DNA of 5,266 bases from JAFGED01 sp964551295 (lineage in GTDB: Bacteria > Chloroflexota > Anaerolineae > B4-G1). The notes under the pieces were generated by a model. The model was not told where the DNA came from. It ran no database searches and saw only the letters and a list, made by a program, of their open reading frames with translations. This document shows positions 5,266 through 5,266 of this stretch, in pieces (the first letter of the stretch is position 1; every line of letters starts with the position of its first letter). The stretch spans positions 1 to 5,266 of the forward strand of contig CAZKDJ010000260.1 of NCBI GenBank assembly GCA_964551295.1, in the 5' to 3' direction. A program made the translations under genes and the position numbers.

Positions 5266-5266
5266 G

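Larger units (their letters stand above)
4954..5266. other. Non-coding 3' region with a patchwork of palindromic repeats
   Basis: No gene is supported in these 313 bases. The long + frame crossing from 4350 to 5189 is a GC-rich shadow frame. The stretch holds at least four separate inverted-repeat units, listed individually. 4990-5060 is GC-rich with no recognisable signal apart from an 8-bp direct repeat, CCGGCGCG, at 5030-5037 and 5044-5051. 5191-5226 is comparatively AT-rich and shows nothing definite. Confidence 0.7.

Overview
The window looks like a piece of an uncultured, high-GC bacterium, most likely Chloroflexota (Anaerolineae/Caldilineae-like), probably from a metagenome assembly. 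This rests on protein style, not on a marker gene. The clues are signal-peptide proteins with the 'ISYQGRL ... PRQPL..PYAL' module, a small 'SWHVIAGGGG' protein, the 'VYLPLV' motif in two proteins, a beta-helix protein with a choice-of-anchor-Q-like segment, and intergenic palindromic repeats of the 'HSERSEES/FFATLRMT' and 'LSLSKG' kinds. There is no replication, transposase, phage, CRISPR, tRNA or rRNA gene. All four genes are on the + strand and all look exported; none has an evident catalytic site.

Layout. (1) 1-1497: 3' part of an exported protein with the end of an ISYQGRL-type module, a Gly-rich 'GVYG' region and seven 39-40-residue repeats that should form a seven-bladed beta-propeller. 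(2) 1510-1809: a 99-residue secreted protein ending in YLPLVLRN-SH, whose ribosome binding site overlaps the stop codon of gene 1. (3) 1810-2028: an intergenic region holding a 154-bp nested inverted-repeat (MITE-like) element. (4) 2029-4074: a 681-residue secreted right-handed beta-helix protein with a C-terminal concanavalin-A-like lectin domain. (5) 4099-4953: an ORF whose first 114 codons encode a signal peptide and ISYQGRL module, and whose last 170 codons encode an unrelated alpha-helical domain. (6) 4954-5266: non-coding, with a patchwork of palindromic repeats and a perfect 18-bp-stem hairpin at the very end.

The main observation concerns the ends. Bases 1-55 are identical to 4387-4441, in the same reading frame, and the sequences diverge completely at the next base. 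At that point in the last gene, third-position GC jumps from about 80% (91/114 codons) to about 96% (163/170), and the protein changes from an exported beta-type module to a soluble-looking helical domain. Base 1 of the window is also the first base of the repeat, and 55 is a common assembler k-mer length, so an assembly-graph branch is the simplest explanation. The true continuation of the N-terminal module at 4099-4441 may be the propeller gene at 56-1497, which would give a 594-residue protein, and the helical half may belong elsewhere. A genuine recombination at the shared 'GRAL' codons is the biological alternative.

Taken at face value, the genes encode a set of cell-surface or extracellular proteins with propeller, beta-helix and lectin folds, plausibly for adhesion, surface display or carbohydrate contact. 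I see no convincing new catalytic or defence system.
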